DNA of 64,000 nt from Elusimicrobiota bacterium. Lineage in GTDB: Bacteria > Elusimicrobiota > Elusimicrobia > UBA1565 > UBA9628. The DNA lies in NCBI GenBank assembly GCA_016218575.1, contig JACRDN010000019.1, positions 487,234 through 551,233 of the forward strand, written 5' to 3'. How positions within the stretch are numbered: the first letter of the stretch is position 1; each line of letters begins with the position of its first letter. The notes beneath the pieces were generated by a model that was given only the letters and a program-made list of their open reading frames with translations, had not been told where the DNA came from and searched no databases. Of the stretch, positions 8,343 to 16,330 are shown in pieces. A program made the position numbers and the translations under genes.

Positions 8343-9716
8343 TTAGAATGTCACCTCCATTGCCAGACGGGAAATGAAGGCGGGAGCGGGTCCCAATTCA
8401 GGCGTCTTGACTCTGAACATGCCCGTTGCCGTCAGGCGGATCTGAGGGTCAGGGCTAAAAATAAGACTCGGCGCTATGTAGCCGCTGATGCCGCCCTGGA
8501 ACGGAGGGCGGTCGATGCGCCGAAAGGTGACGCAGGGGCCGCCCCCGCACACCCCCGGCGTGGGGAACGGGTGGATGATCTGGCCATCGTAGTGGTCCGT
8601 CTCCTGCCGCTTGCCGAGGAACGTGGTATCGAGCGACAAGTAGTCCTTAAACAGCGGTTTGACGAAGGACGCGAAGAACGTCGTCGTGTCGCCGGGGTCG
8701 ATGCCGTCGTGCTTGGAGACGAACTGATGCGTGGCGCCCAGGTGCGCGGCACTGCGCCCGAGGACGGAATCCAGAGGTCCCCAGTCGCCTTGGAGAAATT
8801 GCCTGGTGAAGAAGAGGCCCGCGGTGTAACTCACCGCCCCCAGCCCAGGCTGCATGAGCGCCGGCAGGCGGCCGTCGGGCGAGAACCGGTCGAAGACGTT
8901 GTCCGGGCTCAAGGGAAACGGGAACTGCCCGACCTTCATGCCGCAGGGCATCGCGGGCATCGCCATCCCGAGCATGGGGGCGAAATCGGCCGAGGTGAGA
9001 GGGCTCGTCGTGAAGTCGCGTCCTGGGAACATGCAGCTCATATCCGGCATCCGGACCTGGACGCCTTTGCCGTCATTGGCGAACTTCCGCGCGTTGCTTC
9101 CCATCGGGATCGTGAAGCCGCCCATCAGCGCGACGCCGACCGGGAAGTTCGCCTGATCCTGGAGTTTCTTCTTCAGGAAGATCCCGATGTCGCCGACGTC
9201 CTGCGTGGCGCCGTCGCCGAGGACGGTCATGCCTGGTTTGAAGCCCTCGGGATAAGCCTGCCCGCCAACGCGGCTGCCGAGCACGGGGATGTTCACCCGA
9301 AGCGTGAAGCTGTGAAGGAAACGTCGGTTTAGGTCGAACCCGTACAAGAAGTCGAGATCGCCGAACTGCCGTGTGACCACCCTGTCCGTCAGATCGATCG
9401 GCTCGACCTCGTTGTCATCATAGAAATCGTCGCCGCCGATGCGCGCGAAGCGACCGGAAAGGCCGATACGGAACGCATTGGGGGGCAGCGTATAGGCGTC
9501 GCCGGCAAACGCGGGCTGCAGGTTCGGGGGTATCCCCTGCTTGATCTGATGCTTGATCTGCGAGCGCTCATAGCGCAGCCAGTCTTCGCCCCCATAGCCT
9601 TGAGCGGTTCCCAGTTTTAGAAAGTCTCGGTAGCCGGTCCCCTCCTGCGCATCTGTCACGCCTCCGATAAAAACAGGCAGGATGGCCCAAATTCCTACTG
9701 CTATGAGACGCTTCAT
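8343..9716 (-). CDS. Outer-membrane beta-barrel protein, unassigned
   Basis: The 457-aa product starts at the ATG at 9716, preceded by GAGAGGTGATTCT. A longer frame to 9749 would start inside the terminator tail. A signal peptide (about 1-23, GGVTDAQ) is followed by amphipathic strands such as NAFRIGLSGRFARIGGDDFY, FGDLDFLYGFDLNRRFLHSF and SFTLRVNIPVLGSRVGGQAY, and a Phe C-terminus (RLAMEVTF). The pattern fits transporter-like barrels of the meta-pathway/phenol-degradation type. It contains a Cys-, Met- and Pro-rich loop (about residues 220-275). It is the first gene of a pair with the cytochrome fusion protein. This suggests substrate entry for, or an outer-membrane partner of, that protein. 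Confidence 0.7.
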   Translation of the reverse strand: MKRLIAVGIWAILPVFIGGVTDAQEGTGYRDFLKLGTAQGYGGEDWLRYERSQIKHQIKQGIPPNLQPAFAGDAYTLPPNAFRIGLSGRFARIGGDDFYDDNEVEPIDLTDRVVTRQFGDLDFLYGFDLNRRFLHSFTLRVNIPVLGSRVGGQAYPEGFKPGMTVLGDGATQDVGDIGIFLKKKLQDQANFPVGVALMGGFTIPMGSNARKFANDGKGVQVRMPDMSCMFPGRDFTTSPLTSADFAPMLGMAMPAMPCGMKVGQFPFPLSPDNVFDRFSPDGRLPALMQPGLGAVSYTAGLFFTRQFLQGDWGPLDSVLGRSAAHLGATHQFVSKHDGIDPGDTTTFFASFVKPLFKDYLSLDTTFLGKRQETDHYDGQIIHPFPTPGVCGGGPCVTFRRIDRPPFQGGISGYIAPSLIFSPDPQIRLTATGMFRVKTPELGPAPAFISRLAMEVTF

Positions 9717-9747
9717 AGAATCACCTCTCTTAATATCCCTGAAATGC

Positions 9748-9789
9748 AAAAAGGCCGATATCCCGTTAAGGATACCGGCCTCTGTTTTT
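9748..9789 (-). terminator. Intrinsic terminator hairpin, possibly an attenuator
   Basis: Arms at 9753-9763 and 9770-9780 (GGCCGATATCC / GGATACCGGCC) pair over 11 positions with one mismatch around a 6-base loop. On the minus strand the stem is followed by TTTTT. On the plus strand a T5 run follows two bases later, so it could work both ways. It ends the operon that finishes at 9852. It is only about 30 bases before the ATG at 9716 with no promoter visible between, so read-through control of the next pair is possible. Confidence 0.75.
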
Positions 9790-9851
9790 CAGCTAGACCG
9801 ATTAAATCGTCGTTTAAGAGCCCCCGGGATTTTTACCCAAGGGAACGACCG

Positions 9852-10088
9852 CTATTTCATGTCTTTGTCCACCATTCGTTCCACGACACGTTCACGGTCT
9901 TCGATCGTGATATCACAGGATTTGCCGCTGTCGTAGAACATGATCTCCATGCGCGAGCGATGGCCTTGTGCCGCCAGCTCGCGCGCCTTGCGAAGCTTTT
10001 GAATCAGCATCCACTCTTTATAAGTGATGGTCAAATCTTCATGAGAAGAGCTGTTGCCGGCGATTAGAACGGCTCTTTCGTTTTTCAT
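9852..10088 (-). CDS. Small hypothetical protein (78 aa)
   Basis: The ATG at 10088 follows GGGGGATCTC and gives a soluble, charged 78-aa protein. The middle is helical (YKEWMLIQKLRKARELAAQG) and the C-terminus acidic and basic (ITIEDRERVVERMVDKDMK), with one Cys at 58. No signal peptide, membrane helix or known domain is recognised. It overlaps the 3' end of the Mor-like gene by 50 bp, so the two are probably co-expressed. It is the last gene before the terminator at 9748-9789. No function is assigned. Confidence 0.6.
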   Translation of the reverse strand: MKNERAVLIAGNSSSHEDLTITYKEWMLIQKLRKARELAAQGHRSRMEIMFYDSGKSCDITIEDRERVVERMVDKDMK

Positions 10089-10530
10089 GAGATCCCCCAT
10101 GCCATTTCGCAACAATCCCTCCATTGCATGCGGACGCCCGGTTCTTGCGAAGCATCCGTTGGCGCAACGGCAGTGAACCAACACTTTTTACAAAGAAAGG
10201 GCTCGTCGTGGAAGTATTATTTACATCAAAAAGGTGAATCGCAGTCGGAGTTGTCCTGAGAAGGGCGTAGACGTGCTTGTTGGAAATATCGAAACGTTTG
10301 CTGATTTGGCGTATGGAGGTTCCCTTTCGGCGCAAGGCATGAATATGGGCGACTCGATGAGGACAAGTTTTGCATGGGTATTGATCGCCTCGTTTCGGAA
10401 TCCATACGCACTGGCCCCCGAACTGCGCTTGGAATCGGCGAAAGGCCCCAGCCCCAAGAGCCGCCCACAGCCACAAGGCCGGATTCCGTCGTGTCGGAGG
10501 ATTTTTGAAAGGGCAGTCCTTGGGAATCAT
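10039..10530 (-). CDS. Mor-like helix-turn-helix protein
   Basis: A 163-aa frame runs from the ATG at 10530. The segment GAGAFRRFQAQFGGQCVWIPKRGDQ (residues 26-50, split here as GAGAFRRFQ and FGGQCVWIPK) matches the conserved entry of Mor/C-type activators. It is followed by a helix-turn-helix at about 65-92 (KGTSIRQISKRF, ISNKHVYALL). Cys53 and Cys56 form a CKTC pair not usual for Mor, and Cys6 and Cys41 are nearby. The last 70 residues are basic, low in structure and overlap the next gene, so the functional domain may end near residue 100. Mor activates phage Mu middle genes. No other phage genes are near, so a domesticated regulator is likely. It starts 11 bp after the DsrE gene. Confidence 0.55.
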   Translation of the reverse strand: MIPKDCPFKNPPTRRNPALWLWAALGAGAFRRFQAQFGGQCVWIPKRGDQYPCKTCPHRVAHIHALRRKGTSIRQISKRFDISNKHVYALLRTTPTAIHLFDVNNTSTTSPFFVKSVGSLPLRQRMLRKNRASACNGGIVAKWHGGSHEKRKSRSNRRQQLFS

Positions 10531-10541
10531 CGTCGGTCACA

Positions 10542-10904
10542 TCATAAAACCAGTAACTGGTAGCCTTCCGAAACATACTTCGCGATGGACGGGTGGCCCT
10601 GGAACTCCGCCTTCATGGGGATAGAGCTCTTCTGAGCCAGGTCTTTCACTCCGAATGCGCCGGCGCAGAAATCGCAGATCGCGTCTATCGACCCCGTGGC
10701 CTGTATTTCCTTGAACAGCGGATGGAGCTTGTGCTCGGGCTTCATCAGTTCGGGCACCCATTCGGTCCCCGCTCCATCGAAGACGAGCTTGGCCCCGTGC
10801 CCTTTCTCCAAGAAGTCCTTGCAGTAGAGTAGCGCGTGATAGGCGCGGGCCAGCCCTTCATGGCTTTCCTTTCCCGCGTGCAGAACGATAAGGTACTGGC
10901 TCAT
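10542..10904 (-). CDS. DsrE/DsrF-like family protein
   Basis: This 120-aa soluble protein has the DsrE fold signature: MSQYLIVLHAGKESHEGLARAY at the start (beta-strand then helix), KLVFDGAGTEWVPEL in the middle, and AICDFCAGAFGV with Cys residues near 77-80 where DsrE/TusD relatives carry the sulfur-accepting Cys. Such proteins move persulfide sulfur or bind small thiols. Its ATG overlaps the patatin stop (ATGA) and follows GGGAGGACGACACG. In this operon it may handle sulfur for the neighbouring disulfide oxidoreductase and redoxin, which is inference. Confidence 0.8.
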   Translation of the reverse strand: MSQYLIVLHAGKESHEGLARAYHALLYCKDFLEKGHGAKLVFDGAGTEWVPELMKPEHKLHPLFKEIQATGSIDAICDFCAGAFGVKDLAQKSSIPMKAEFQGHPSIAKYVSEGYQLLVL

Positions 10905-11830
10905 CGTGTCGTCCTCCCTTCAGTGTTCGACGGTCGTTGGGGCGCGGCGCACTCCTGCGGGCGAATAGGCTCGGGTGAATGGCCATGCGGCGAAAGCTCC
11001 GCGGGTATTCCGCGTCGCGACAAGCCGCCATGGCGCAGCCAAAGCCTTGTGGAGGCCTCGGCCCGGCGGATAAGCTGGGCGGTGCTGGAGAAATCGAAGG
11101 GGGTCACTTCCACGGGGCAGAGCGGAGGGACGACGGCGATCTCGACATTGCCGGCGGTTTCCTCAAGGTCCCGAACGAGGCGGCGATTGATGAGGAGGTT
11201 CAAGGCGTGGAGCGCCGTCGCAACGGCCCCGCGCGGAGGCGTCGAGAGCGCGCAGGAGAAGCCGGTCGAAAGCGCGATCACTTTTGTCGCGCCCAGGGAG
11301 ACGGCGGTCGAGACCGGCTCATTATTGGATAAGCCGCCGTCGGCGAGGAATCGTCCCTCGTGCAGAACCGGCGGGTACAGGGCCGGAATCGCCGCGCTGG
11401 CGAGCAAAAGGTCCATCGCGGGCCCTTCCCTGTAGACGCGCTCGGTTCCGTCGATCAGGTCGGTCGCCACGACCGCGCAGGTCAGGGCGCACTTTTCGAG
11501 CCGGTCGCAAGGCAGCCGCGGCTCCAGGACCCTGCGTAGCAGGGCTGGGTCCGAGACGTGGGAGGAGCGCCCGGAGAGGCCGAGGAGGGCCTGCACGAGC
11601 GGGAAAGGGAACACGTCGCGGCGGGACAAGCCGAACCAGATGCGCTCGATGCGCGCCACACCCGCGGGCGTCGGGTCGCCCGCGTAGAACATGCCGTTGA
11701 TCGCGCCGACCGAGGCCCCGACGACCAAGTCCGGGACGACCCCGGCCCGCGCCAGCGCCTTGAGCATCCCCACCTGTACGGCGCCGAGGCTGCCACCGCC
11801 CGCCAAGACGAAGGCCGTGAGCGGTTTCAT
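10901..11830 (-). CDS. Patatin-like phospholipase
   Basis: This is a 309-aa product from the ATG at 11830 (AGGAG upstream, ATGA overlap with the redoxin stop). The longer upstream frame is a shadow of that gene. It has the patatin oxyanion loop GGGSLGAVQVG (residues 9-19), the nucleophile elbow GASVG with Ser near residue 41, and the DGG triad Asp (FLADGGLSNNEP, near 173). It is predicted to be a cytoplasmic or membrane-associated acyl hydrolase acting on phospholipids. The C-terminal 40 residues are proline- and arginine-rich and probably unstructured. The gene sits in a chain of coupled genes from the disulfide oxidoreductase to DsrE. Confidence 0.88.
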   Translation of the reverse strand: MKPLTAFVLAGGGSLGAVQVGMLKALARAGVVPDLVVGASVGAINGMFYAGDPTPAGVARIERIWFGLSRRDVFPFPLVQALLGLSGRSSHVSDPALLRRVLEPRLPCDRLEKCALTCAVVATDLIDGTERVYREGPAMDLLLASAAIPALYPPVLHEGRFLADGGLSNNEPVSTAVSLGATKVIALSTGFSCALSTPPRGAVATALHALNLLINRRLVRDLEETAGNVEIAVVPPLCPVEVTPFDFSSTAQLIRRAEASTRLWLRHGGLSRRGIPAELSPHGHSPEPIRPQECAAPQRPSNTEGRTTR

Positions 11831-12348
11831 GACCGCTCCTTGCTCAGCGCGCCTAAAGCCGCGCGGAACTCCGCCGGCCGCACGGCCGATAGATGGTGCT
11901 TGAAGCGTATCCTGCCGGCGCCGTCCACGACGTAAAGGTTTCGCAGCGGGCATGTCCCGGGCGGGTGCGTCTGCCCGAGCCGGCGCGCGACGATATCGTC
12001 GGGGTCGAGGAGGATCGGAAACCCGCAATTCCGCGCGACCTTCGGCGGCAGAGGATCGTTGATGTCCAGGATGCTGACGGCTAGGACGCGGAGGCGGCCG
12101 CCCGATTCGCGGCGCGCCTCCTCCAGCAGCGGGATGCGAGCCCGGCAGTCATCGCAGAGATTCGTGAGCCACAACACCGTCAGGCCGCCTGGCTTGCCGT
12201 CATAGAGCGAATGAGACTTCCCATCGACATCTTTTAGGGTGAAATCGGGGAAGCACCCTCCCACCTCGACGCCGGGGTGAAGCCGCGCCCTCAACGGCCA
12301 GAGAGCTCTCCACAGCCAGATTTGCAGGCGGCGGCTTATCGGCTCCAT
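11827..12348 (-). CDS. Peroxiredoxin/TlpA-like thioredoxin-fold protein
   Basis: This is 173 aa from the ATG at 12348. It overlaps the end of the oxidoreductase gene by 13 bp. It has an AhpC/TSA-like fold: FPDFTLKDVDGKSHSLYDGK (near 34-53), then VLWLTNLCDDCRARIPLLEE with the redox pair CDDC, then a later PPGTCPLRNLYVVD segment. The N-terminal 25 residues (RRLQIWLWRALWPLRARL) are amphipathic and basic. No classical cleavage site is evident. It is probably a disulfide reductase or peroxidase that could receive electrons from the upstream flavoprotein. The CxxC is seen directly, the partner is inferred. Confidence 0.8.
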   Translation of the reverse strand: MEPISRRLQIWLWRALWPLRARLHPGVEVGGCFPDFTLKDVDGKSHSLYDGKPGGLTVLWLTNLCDDCRARIPLLEEARRESGGRLRVLAVSILDINDPLPPKVARNCGFPILLDPDDIVARRLGQTHPPGTCPLRNLYVVDGAGRIRFKHHLSAVRPAEFRAALGALSKERS

Positions 12349-13892
12349 CGAAGCCACCCGCCGAGCACGTCCTTGACGAAAGGCGTCAGGCGCGTCCGGC
12401 TGTAGGCGTCGGCGACCTTCTTGATGCACTCGGCCTGCGTGGGATAGGGATGGATGGTCTGGGCTATGGTCTTGAGTCCCGCTCCCGGGGTCATGGCCAC
12501 GGAGATCTCGCTGAGCATCTCTCCGGCGTGCCGGGCCACGATGGTCGCGCCTAGGATATGGTCCGTTCCCTTGCGCACATGCACTTTGATGAACCCCTCG
12601 CTCTCTCCATCCAGGACGGCGCGATCCACGTCACGGAATTCCGAGACGAAGGTCTCGACCGGGATTCCCTTGTCCTTGGCGTCCTTCTCGTAAAGGCCCA
12701 CGTGCGCGATCTCGGGATCGGTGTAGGTGCACCAGGGGATGGTCAGCGCGCCGGCCCGCTTGCGCCCCATGAACAGCGCGTTCTGGATGGCGATGCGGGC
12801 CATGGCGTCGGCCGCGTGCGTGAACTTGTAGGCGGAGCAGACGTCGCCCGCCGCGTAAACCTTGGGATTCGAGGTCCGCAGGCGCTCGTCGACCTTGACC
12901 CCGGTCTTGTCGTAGCTGATCCCCGCGGTCTCAAGCCCGAGGCCTTCGACGTTCGGCGAGCGCCCCACGCCGACGAGCACGGCGTCGAAGGCCGCCTCGC
13001 CCGAGGGGCCGTGCTTGGACTTGAACCGCACCACCCTCTCGCCGCCGCGACGCTCGACGCGCTCAATATCGACGCAGCACAGAAATTCTACCTTATCCCG
13101 GCCCAAAGCCTTGCGGATAAGCTCGGAGGCGTCCAAGTCCTCGCGGGGCAAGACCCCGTGCATCGCCTCGAACAGGGTCACGTGCGAGCCGAACCGCGCG
13201 AAAGCCTGCGCCAGCTCCACGCCGATGGGGCCCGCGCCGATCACGAGGAGGCGTTTCGGGAGCTCGGTCAGGCTGAACACCGTCTCGTTGGTCAGCGCCT
13301 CCGCCTCCCAAAGCCCCGGGATCGGCAGCCTCGCGGCGCGCGCTCCCGTGGCGATCACGGCCTTCGAGAAGCTCAGGCGCTTGCCGTCAACCTCCAGAGA
13401 ATCCGGCGACACGAACTTCCCCTGTCCCAGGAAGACATCGACGCCGAGGTTCTTGAACCTCTGGACCGAATCGTTGGGGCTTAATGCCGCGCGCAAGCGC
13501 CGCATCCGCTCCATGACCTTCGGGAAATCTACCGTCGTCCCGGGCGGGACGCGCACCCCATACTCTCCCGCGTCGCGCACGTCGGCGCAGGCGCGCGCGG
13601 CCCGGATGAGGGCCTTGGACGGGACACAGCCCACGTTCAAGCAATCGCCGCCCATCAAGTGCTTCTCGACCAGGGCTACCTTCGCGCCCAGCCCGGCGGC
13701 CCCGGCGGCCGTCACGAGCCCGGCCGTGCCCGCGCCGATGACGACGAGGTTGTAGCGGTCCGCCGGCTGCGGGTTGACCCAGGCGGGCGGATGGGCGTTC
13801 GCGACGACCGTGCGGTTATGTTCGTCAAAGGGCTCGATGCGCACGGTCTGATCCATAAGCCTCCGGTCGTTCAACGTCGTGTCCGTCTTCAT
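12336..13892 (-). CDS. FAD-dependent pyridine nucleotide-disulfide oxidoreductase (MerA/Lpd-like)
   Basis: A 518-aa class I disulfide oxidoreductase with a ribosome site GGGAGGACGGC. After a 45-residue extension come the FAD Rossmann motif VVIGAGTAGLVTA, the redox disulfide GGDCLNVGCVPSK, the NAD(P)H motif VIGAGPIGVELAQ, the second FAD motif VYAAGDVC and the dimer-interface HPYPTQAE. It is closest in layout to mercuric reductase and dihydrolipoamide dehydrogenase. It lacks the C-terminal Cys pair and the N-terminal HMA domain of true MerA, so mercury reduction is unlikely. The pairing with a TVP38/TMEM64 gene is common for this subgroup. A promoter-like element (13925-13954) lies 33 bp before it. 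Confidence 0.9.
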   Translation of the reverse strand: MKTDTTLNDRRLMDQTVRIEPFDEHNRTVVANAHPPAWVNPQPADRYNLVVIGAGTAGLVTAAGAAGLGAKVALVEKHLMGGDCLNVGCVPSKALIRAARACADVRDAGEYGVRVPPGTTVDFPKVMERMRRLRAALSPNDSVQRFKNLGVDVFLGQGKFVSPDSLEVDGKRLSFSKAVIATGARAARLPIPGLWEAEALTNETVFSLTELPKRLLVIGAGPIGVELAQAFARFGSHVTLFEAMHGVLPREDLDASELIRKALGRDKVEFLCCVDIERVERRGGERVVRFKSKHGPSGEAAFDAVLVGVGRSPNVEGLGLETAGISYDKTGVKVDERLRTSNPKVYAAGDVCSAYKFTHAADAMARIAIQNALFMGRKRAGALTIPWCTYTDPEIAHVGLYEKDAKDKGIPVETFVSEFRDVDRAVLDGESEGFIKVHVRKGTDHILGATIVARHAGEMLSEISVAMTPGAGLKTIAQTIHPYPTQAECIKKVADAYSRTRLTPFVKDVLGGWLRWSR

Positions 13893-13918
13893 GCCGTCCT
13901 CCCACGCAACGGTGCGGC

Positions 13919-14080
13919 CTAAAAATGAGTAGGGCCATGCCCCGGAAAGTTGCGGCGCCCGCGTTTCCTTCCTCCGAATCGCGTCCAGCAGACTTCCACG
14001 CCGCAGCCGATCAGGGCAAGGCCGATGGCTCCCAGCAGGATGGCGATGGCGAAACGGAGCGTCGGGATGCCGAATATCAT
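13919..14080 (-). CDS. Small single-pass membrane protein (53 aa)
   Basis: The ATG at 14080 overlaps the stop of the TVP38 gene (ATGA), which supports a real, coupled gene. One hydrophobic helix (about residues 8-28, FAIAILLGAIGLALIGCGV) contains or borders Cys26 and Cys31. A basic tail follows (RFGGRKRGRRNF). No family is recognised. By position it could be a subunit or assembly aid for the TVP38 protein. Confidence 0.55.
   Translation of the reverse strand: MIFGIPTLRFAIAILLGAIGLALIGCGVEVCWTRFGGRKRGRRNFPGHGPTHF
13925..13954 (-). promoter_or_regulatory. ECF-type promoter candidate, copy B (before the disulfide oxidoreductase)
   Basis: On the minus strand CGCAAC, 18 bases, ACTCAT, with TTTCCGGGG opening the spacer. 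The TTTCCGGGG and the CCCTACTYAT at the end are the same as in copy D before the PiT gene. It lies inside the 3' end of the 53-aa membrane protein gene, so it would be an internal operon promoter. Confidence 0.45.
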
Positions 14081-14766
14081 GATTGGACCCGGGTTTGCTC
14101 GTCGAGAGCGGAACGCGCTAGGCGCGTGATGAGCACGCTCACGGCCGCGGTGGCGGCGAGGCCGAGGGCGTAGAGTGCCCATTCCATCCTCGTCCGGGCT
14201 CGGCCGCCCGAGCCGAGACCTGCGAGGCTGCCGGCGAGCGAACCGATGTAGACGTACATGACGGTTCCCGGCAGCATGCCGATCCATGAAGCCAGGACAT
14301 AGTCCCGCAGCCGGACTTCCGTGATCCCGAAGGCATAGTTCAGGAGATTGAACGGGAATACGGGCGAGAGCCTCGTCAATCCGACGATCTTCCAGCCTTC
14401 TCGCGCGACCGCCGCGCTCACGGCGGCGAATCTCGGGTTGGTTTCCAGCTTCCGTGCGACCCATTCCCGGGCCATATAGCGGCCGATCAAGAACGAAGCC
14501 GTCGCGCCCGCCACCGAGGCGATGGAGACATACACCGTCCCCATGACCAGCCCGAACAGCGCTCCCGCTCCCAGCGTGAGCAGCGATCCAGGCAGGAACA
14601 AGACGCAGGCCGCGACGTAGGCGGTTATGAAAGCGGCGGGCGCCCAGGGGCCGAGGCCATGCACGCGGATAAGAAGTCCTTCGAGCAGCGTTCGGGCGTC
14701 TTGCTGTCGCAGGAAGACGAACAGCCCCACGGCCAAGAGCGCGATGACGACATGCCTGAGTTTCAC
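14077..14766 (-). CDS. TVP38/TMEM64 (DedA-superfamily) membrane protein
   Basis: A 229-aa protein with about five hydrophobic segments. The SNARE-associated/VTT domain core is visible: FLPGSLLTLGAGALFG, then a conserved GRYMAREW loop and LSPVFPFNLLNYAFGIT. The family is linked to lipid scrambling or undecaprenyl-phosphate recycling in other DedA groups, and to selenite or metal stress in some bacteria. A GTG start at 14766 overlaps the DUF547 stop (GTGA). It is adjacent to a disulfide oxidoreductase. TVP38 with such flavoproteins is a recurring pairing, and TVP38 genes also occur near arsenosugar-type loci. Confidence 0.88.
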   Translation of the reverse strand: MKLRHVVIALLAVGLFVFLRQQDARTLLEGLLIRVHGLGPWAPAAFITAYVAACVLFLPGSLLTLGAGALFGLVMGTVYVSIASVAGATASFLIGRYMAREWVARKLETNPRFAAVSAAVAREGWKIVGLTRLSPVFPFNLLNYAFGITEVRLRDYVLASWIGMLPGTVMYVYIGSLAGSLAGLGSGGRARTRMEWALYALGLAATAAVSVLITRLARSALDEQTRVQS

Positions 14767-15602
14767 GGCCGCGGCCTCTCGTTGAGCGACCAGTCGTAAT
14801 CGAGGTACTTGATCTTGAACTCTCGCTCCGTCAGGAAGGCGCGGTCGATATCGCCCAAGGAGCGGCCGATGAAGTTCAGCGAGGCTCTTTGCTCCGCGCT
14901 GTGACCGCCGAATCCCGAGGAGGGCGCGTAGGCCTGCGTGAAGTCACCGCCGAACCACTGGAAGATCGGCGACAGGTAGACGACTCCCGCGTCCCGGTCG
15001 ATCCGGAACTTGTCCGTGGACTTCAGAAACCGCCCGGCTTGGTCGTCGAGTTGGAAGTCGAGCTTGGGTCCGGTGAACGCCTCGCCGCGCAAGGGTGGGC
15101 AGCCGATGGAGGCGCACACCAAGGCCACATGGATGCGCGGTTCTTTGAACCTCTTGCGCAGCGTCTCGTGCTCGATCTCCCCCAGCGTGACCCTGCGCCC
15201 CATGACGCGGAATCTTAGCTTGTCCCACACGCCGGGTATCTGCCGGATGCTGTTCTTCGGATAGCGTACCGAACCAAGCCAGGAGGGCTTGATCGGGTAA
15301 TGGTCGAGGATGGCTTTGACGGTCAAGGCGTTGTAGGCGTTGACCCAGAAGGCGATCTGCGCCTCGCTGGACCAGGAATCATGCTCTGCCGGGCGGAGCG
15401 CGGCCAGGGAGTCAAGATAGCGGTCAAGCGCTTCCGGATGGGACTGGAGTCCCTTGTAATCGACGCGCCCGTCTTGGACATGGGACTGGAGAACCTGTTC
15501 CCAAAGAGCGTGGGATGGGTCGAACGCGGCCAAGGCCGGGGCGCCCAGAACGATTCCCCCCACCAACGGCATGAAGAGTCGGCTGATGTTACGCGGCGTC
15601 AT
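14763..15602 (-). CDS. DUF547 family secreted protein
   Basis: 279 aa from the ATG at 15602, which overlaps the upstream glycosyltransferase gene by 14 bp. The longer frame is shadow. A signal peptide (about 1-26, LGAPALAAF) precedes the DUF547 domain: WEQVLQSHVQDGRVDYKGL, then AFWVNAYNALTVKAILDHYP, then HVALVCASIGCPPLRGEAF with a Cys pair. The biochemical role of DUF547 is unknown. In other genomes it recurs next to arsenosugar-type glycosyltransferases and methyltransferases. It is probably periplasmic. Confidence 0.88.
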   Translation of the reverse strand: MTPRNISRLFMPLVGGIVLGAPALAAFDPSHALWEQVLQSHVQDGRVDYKGLQSHPEALDRYLDSLAALRPAEHDSWSSEAQIAFWVNAYNALTVKAILDHYPIKPSWLGSVRYPKNSIRQIPGVWDKLRFRVMGRRVTLGEIEHETLRKRFKEPRIHVALVCASIGCPPLRGEAFTGPKLDFQLDDQAGRFLKSTDKFRIDRDAGVVYLSPIFQWFGGDFTQAYAPSSGFGGHSAEQRASLNFIGRSLGDIDRAFLTEREFKIKYLDYDWSLNERPRP

Positions 15603-16275
15603 GGAGTTTCTCCTCGCTGAGCAATGCGGCGAGCGCGTCTCTCGTGAATGCCGCCCTGGTCGGACTGCCGGCACGCAGCTCGTCGGCGACACGCTCCAGA
15701 TCCGCGAAGGTGTCGATGTCGTTCAATTCGGGAAGGCGTCCCAAGGAAACGCCTTCCAACCGCGCGCGGGCAACCGTTTCCGCGAAGACCTTGTCGCTTG
15801 ACCAGGGTATGCGAGCGAACAGGCCTGGGCGCGCCTTGCGCAGGCCGATCAGGTAGTAGCCTCCGTCTCTCGCGGGACCTAGGACGGCCTCCTCGCGGTC
15901 CAAGACCGAGAAAGCCTTCGCCACGATGGCGCAATCGAGCTGGGGCGTATCCGACCCGATGATCACCGCCTTGTCCGCGCCGTCGGAGAAAGTTTTGGCG
16001 AAGGCATTCTCAAGCCGCTGGCCGAGGTCAACGCCTTGCTGGAGGAAGAAGCGGAGTGGGGTTCGCGGCTCGATCCAGTCCAGGGCCGGGTGATCGTCGC
16101 AAGGGGCATAAGCGACTTCGACCCGCGCCTCTGGAACCCCGGCCGCGGACGCCAGGGTGTCTTTGACGAAGGCGCGGTAGAGTTCCGCGGCCTGGGCGAA
16201 AGACAGCGGAGGGCAGAGTCTGGTCTTGACTTGTCCCGCCACCGGGGCTTTGACGAAGACGATGATCGTGTTCAT
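15589..16275 (-). CDS. TIGR04282-type glycosyltransferase (arsenosugar-locus family)
   Basis: A 228-aa GT-A-like protein. Family hallmarks are the start IIVFVKAPVAGQVKTRLCPP, the nucleotide-binding IGSDTPQLD (near 108-116), GPARDGGYYLIGLR (near 133-146) and the end segment LPELNDIDTFADLERV. TIGR04282 proteins are found with the arsenosugar genes arsM and arsS and are thought to move a sugar in that pathway. No signal peptide, so cytoplasmic. It is separated by 55 bp from the TIGR04283 gene upstream and coupled to DUF547 downstream. Activity is assigned by family and context only. Confidence 0.88.
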   Translation of the reverse strand: MNTIIVFVKAPVAGQVKTRLCPPLSFAQAAELYRAFVKDTLASAAGVPEARVEVAYAPCDDHPALDWIEPRTPLRFFLQQGVDLGQRLENAFAKTFSDGADKAVIIGSDTPQLDCAIVAKAFSVLDREEAVLGPARDGGYYLIGLRKARPGLFARIPWSSDKVFAETVARARLEGVSLGRLPELNDIDTFADLERVADELRAGSPTRAAFTRDALAALLSEEKLHDAA

Positions 16276-16330
16276 GGTATTCGCCTGCTTGGCTCAACCA
16301 TTCCCTTGCATTCGACTGCGAATGCTGCGG

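Noticed and set aside
9661..10067. Plus-strand frames across the terminator region
   Set aside because: They read through the hairpin and the antisense of the 78-aa gene without supporting signals.
12336..13892. Mercuric reductase MerA
   Set aside because: The fold and GGDCLNVGCVPSK match, but the C-terminal Cys pair and N-terminal HMA domain of MerA are absent and the gene lies far from the merR operon.
13919..14464. A 181-aa minus-strand protein
   Set aside because: Only its last 53 residues look real (small membrane protein from 14080); the rest is a shadow of TVP38.
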